Shown: positions 4,769 through 6,090 of the stretch, in pieces
Position numbering within the stretch: position 1 is the first letter of the stretch
Layout of the letters: the number at the start of each line of letters is the position of its first letter
DNA from: Peptococcaceae bacterium UBA3933
GTDB lineage: Bacteria > Bacillota > Peptococcia > Peptococcales > BICA1-8
Direction of reading: 5' to 3'
DNA: 6,090 nt
Assembly (NCBI GenBank): GCA_002385805.1
Contig: DGEF01000093.1
Span: forward strand, 1-6,090
The notes under the pieces: generated by a model
What the model was told of the DNA's origin: nothing
The model's input: the letters and a program-made list of their open reading frames with translations, nothing else
Databases searched by the model: none
Translations under genes and position numbers: made by a program

Positions 4769-6090
4769 ATGCAATTAGACGTCAGTAATTTGGAAGAACT
4801 GGGTATAACCAATACCGGAAAGACCTACCGAAACCTTCCAGTCCCAATGTTAATTGAAGAGGCACTGAAAAGGCAGGAAGGAATACTGGCAGCCAATGGA
4901 GCATTTTGTACTTTTACCGGAAAATATACCGGTAGGTCTCCCAAAGATAGATTTATCGTAGACACACCTGAAGTACACGAAGAAATTGCCTGGGGGAAAG
5001 TGAACATACCACTCTCACCGGAGAATTTTAACCGCCTTTATCACAGATTAACAGCCTATCTGCAAAAAAAAGATTTATTTATTTTTGATGGATATGCAGG
5101 CAGTGACCCTAACTATAAGGTTAATATAAGGGTAATTAATGAACTGGCTTATCAAAACCTCTTTATCCACCAATTGTTAAGAAGACCTACTCCAAAAGAA
5201 TTGGACTCTTTCCAACCTGAATATACTTTAATTTGCGCACCTGGTTTTAAGTGTGAACCGGAAATTGACGGAGTAAATTCAGAAGCCGCAATAGTCTTAA
5301 ACTTTACGCGAAAGCTGATTATTATTGCGGGAACTTCTTATTGTGGTGAAATGAAAAAATCCGTTTTCAGCCTCATGAATTACCTTTTACCCCAAAGGGA
5401 TGTTTTACCTATGCATTGTTCTGCTAATTTAGGCAAAAATTCCGATGTTGCCCTGTTTTTTGGTCTTTCCGGAACCGGTAAAACCACCCTTTCTGCTGAT
5501 CCTGACAGGTACTTAATAGGTGATGATGAACACGGCTGGTCCAAAGAAGGTGTCTTTAATATTGAAGGTGGCTGCTATGCCAAAACCATTAACCTTTCTG
5601 CAGAAAAGGAACCCCAAATATGGCAGGCTATTAGATTTGGTACGGTAGTAGAAAATATTGTTATAGACCCTGAAACCAGGATTTTAAATTATGATGACAG
5701 CAGTATTACCGAAAATACACGAGCCGGTTATCCTATTGATTTTATCCCTAATTCGGTACAAAGGGGAACAGCAGGTATACCAAAAACAATAATCTTTTTA
5801 ACTGCTGACGCCTTTGGGGTGTTGCCGCCTATTTCCAAATTAACTAAAGAACAGGCTATGTATCACTTCCTCTCAGGATATACCAGTAAACTAGCCGGAA
5901 CCGAAAGAGGTATCACAGAGCCTCAAGCAACCTTTTCCGCCTGTTTTGGCGAACCCTTTTTACCCTATGCACCTATAAAATATGCCAATATGCTGGGAGA
6001 AAAAATTGAAAAACACCAAGTAAACGTCTTTTTAGTGAACACAGGGTGGACAGGGGGTCCCTACGGAGTAGGCAAAAGAATAGACTTGCC
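4769..6090 (+). CDS. pckA: Phosphoenolpyruvate carboxykinase (ATP), 3' end outside the window
   Basis: This cytoplasmic enzyme interconverts oxaloacetate plus ATP with PEP plus CO2 and ADP. It is the entry to gluconeogenesis, or a C4-forming ATP-yielding step when run in reverse. I translated 440 uninterrupted codons of an expected 520-530, so roughly 85 residues are missing at the right edge. Substrate Arg56 is in GKYTGRSPKDRF. The metal site shows Lys197 (GEMKKSVF), His216 (PMHCSANLG) and the Asp252/253 pair (IGDDEHGW). The P-loop GLSGTGKTT is at 232-240 and Arg317 is in NTRAGYPI. The late signatures TERGITEPQATFSACFGEPF and NTGWTGGPYGVGKR are present. The P-loop and overall pattern mark the ATP-dependent, not GTP-dependent, family. 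The ATG has AAAGGAG 8 nt upstream. It has its own promoter after the cotJ terminator. Confidence 0.97.
   Translation, partial: MQLDVSNLEELGITNTGKTYRNLPVPMLIEEALKRQEGILAANGAFCTFTGKYTGRSPKDRFIVDTPEVHEEIAWGKVNIPLSPENFNRLYHRLTAYLQKKDLFIFDGYAGSDPNYKVNIRVINELAYQNLFIHQLLRRPTPKELDSFQPEYTLICAPGFKCEPEIDGVNSEAAIVLNFTRKLIIIAGTSYCGEMKKSVFSLMNYLLPQRDVLPMHCSANLGKNSDVALFFGLSGTGKTTLSADPDRYLIGDDEHGWSKEGVFNIEGGCYAKTINLSAEKEPQIWQAIRFGTVVENIVIDPETRILNYDDSSITENTRAGYPIDFIPNSVQRGTAGIPKTIIFLTADAFGVLPPISKLTKEQAMYHFLSGYTSKLAGTERGITEPQATFSACFGEPFLPYAPIKYANMLGEKIEKHQVNVFLVNTGWTGGPYGVGKRIDL

Noticed and set aside
4825..5007. Minus-strand open frame inside pckA
   Set aside because: It is antisense to the conserved N-terminal part of PckA, including GRSPKDRF.

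Overview
The window reads as a piece of chromosome from an endospore-forming, low-to-mid-GC Firmicute, probably an anaerobic or microaerobic clostridial lineage (Desulfotomaculum/Peptococcaceae-like is my guess). The evidence is a Bacillus-type succinate dehydrogenase (five-helix di-haem cytochrome b558 in the order C-A-B), a complete cotJABC spore-coat operon, an ATP-type PEP carboxykinase, strong AGGAGG ribosome sites and GTG starts. Lineage assignment is inference; the spore-former call is firm because of cotJ.

Layout. Bases 1-19 are the Tn5 mosaic-end sequence used in Nextera libraries, so the left edge is a library or assembly artefact. Bases 20-3140 (minus strand) hold sdhC-sdhA-sdhB, read leftwards, with sdhB cut by the adapter close to its C-terminus. 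Bases 3141-3608 are a divergent intergenic region. It has an excellent sigma-A-type promoter for sdhC (3391-3419), a roughly 244-nt sdhC leader full of inverted repeats, and a weak promoter candidate for cotJ. Bases 3609-4605 (plus strand) are cotJA-cotJB-cotJC, closed by a strong intrinsic terminator (4617-4654). Bases 4663-4768 are the promoter and leader of pckA, which starts at 4769 and runs off the right edge after 440 codons.

How the genes fit together. SdhCAB oxidises succinate to fumarate (or the reverse) and exchanges electrons with membrane quinone. PckA links oxaloacetate to PEP. Both sit around the C4-dicarboxylate part of central metabolism. CotJABC is a mother-cell spore-coat module, with CotJC a manganese-catalase-like protein, and has no obvious metabolic link to its neighbours.

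I found no mobile element, CRISPR, tRNA, rRNA or defence locus, and all genes belong to known families. The least explained sequence is the sdhC leader: consecutive hairpins, a 17-bp perfect palindrome, three overlapping palindromes just before the ribosome site, and a 51-codon open frame running through them.
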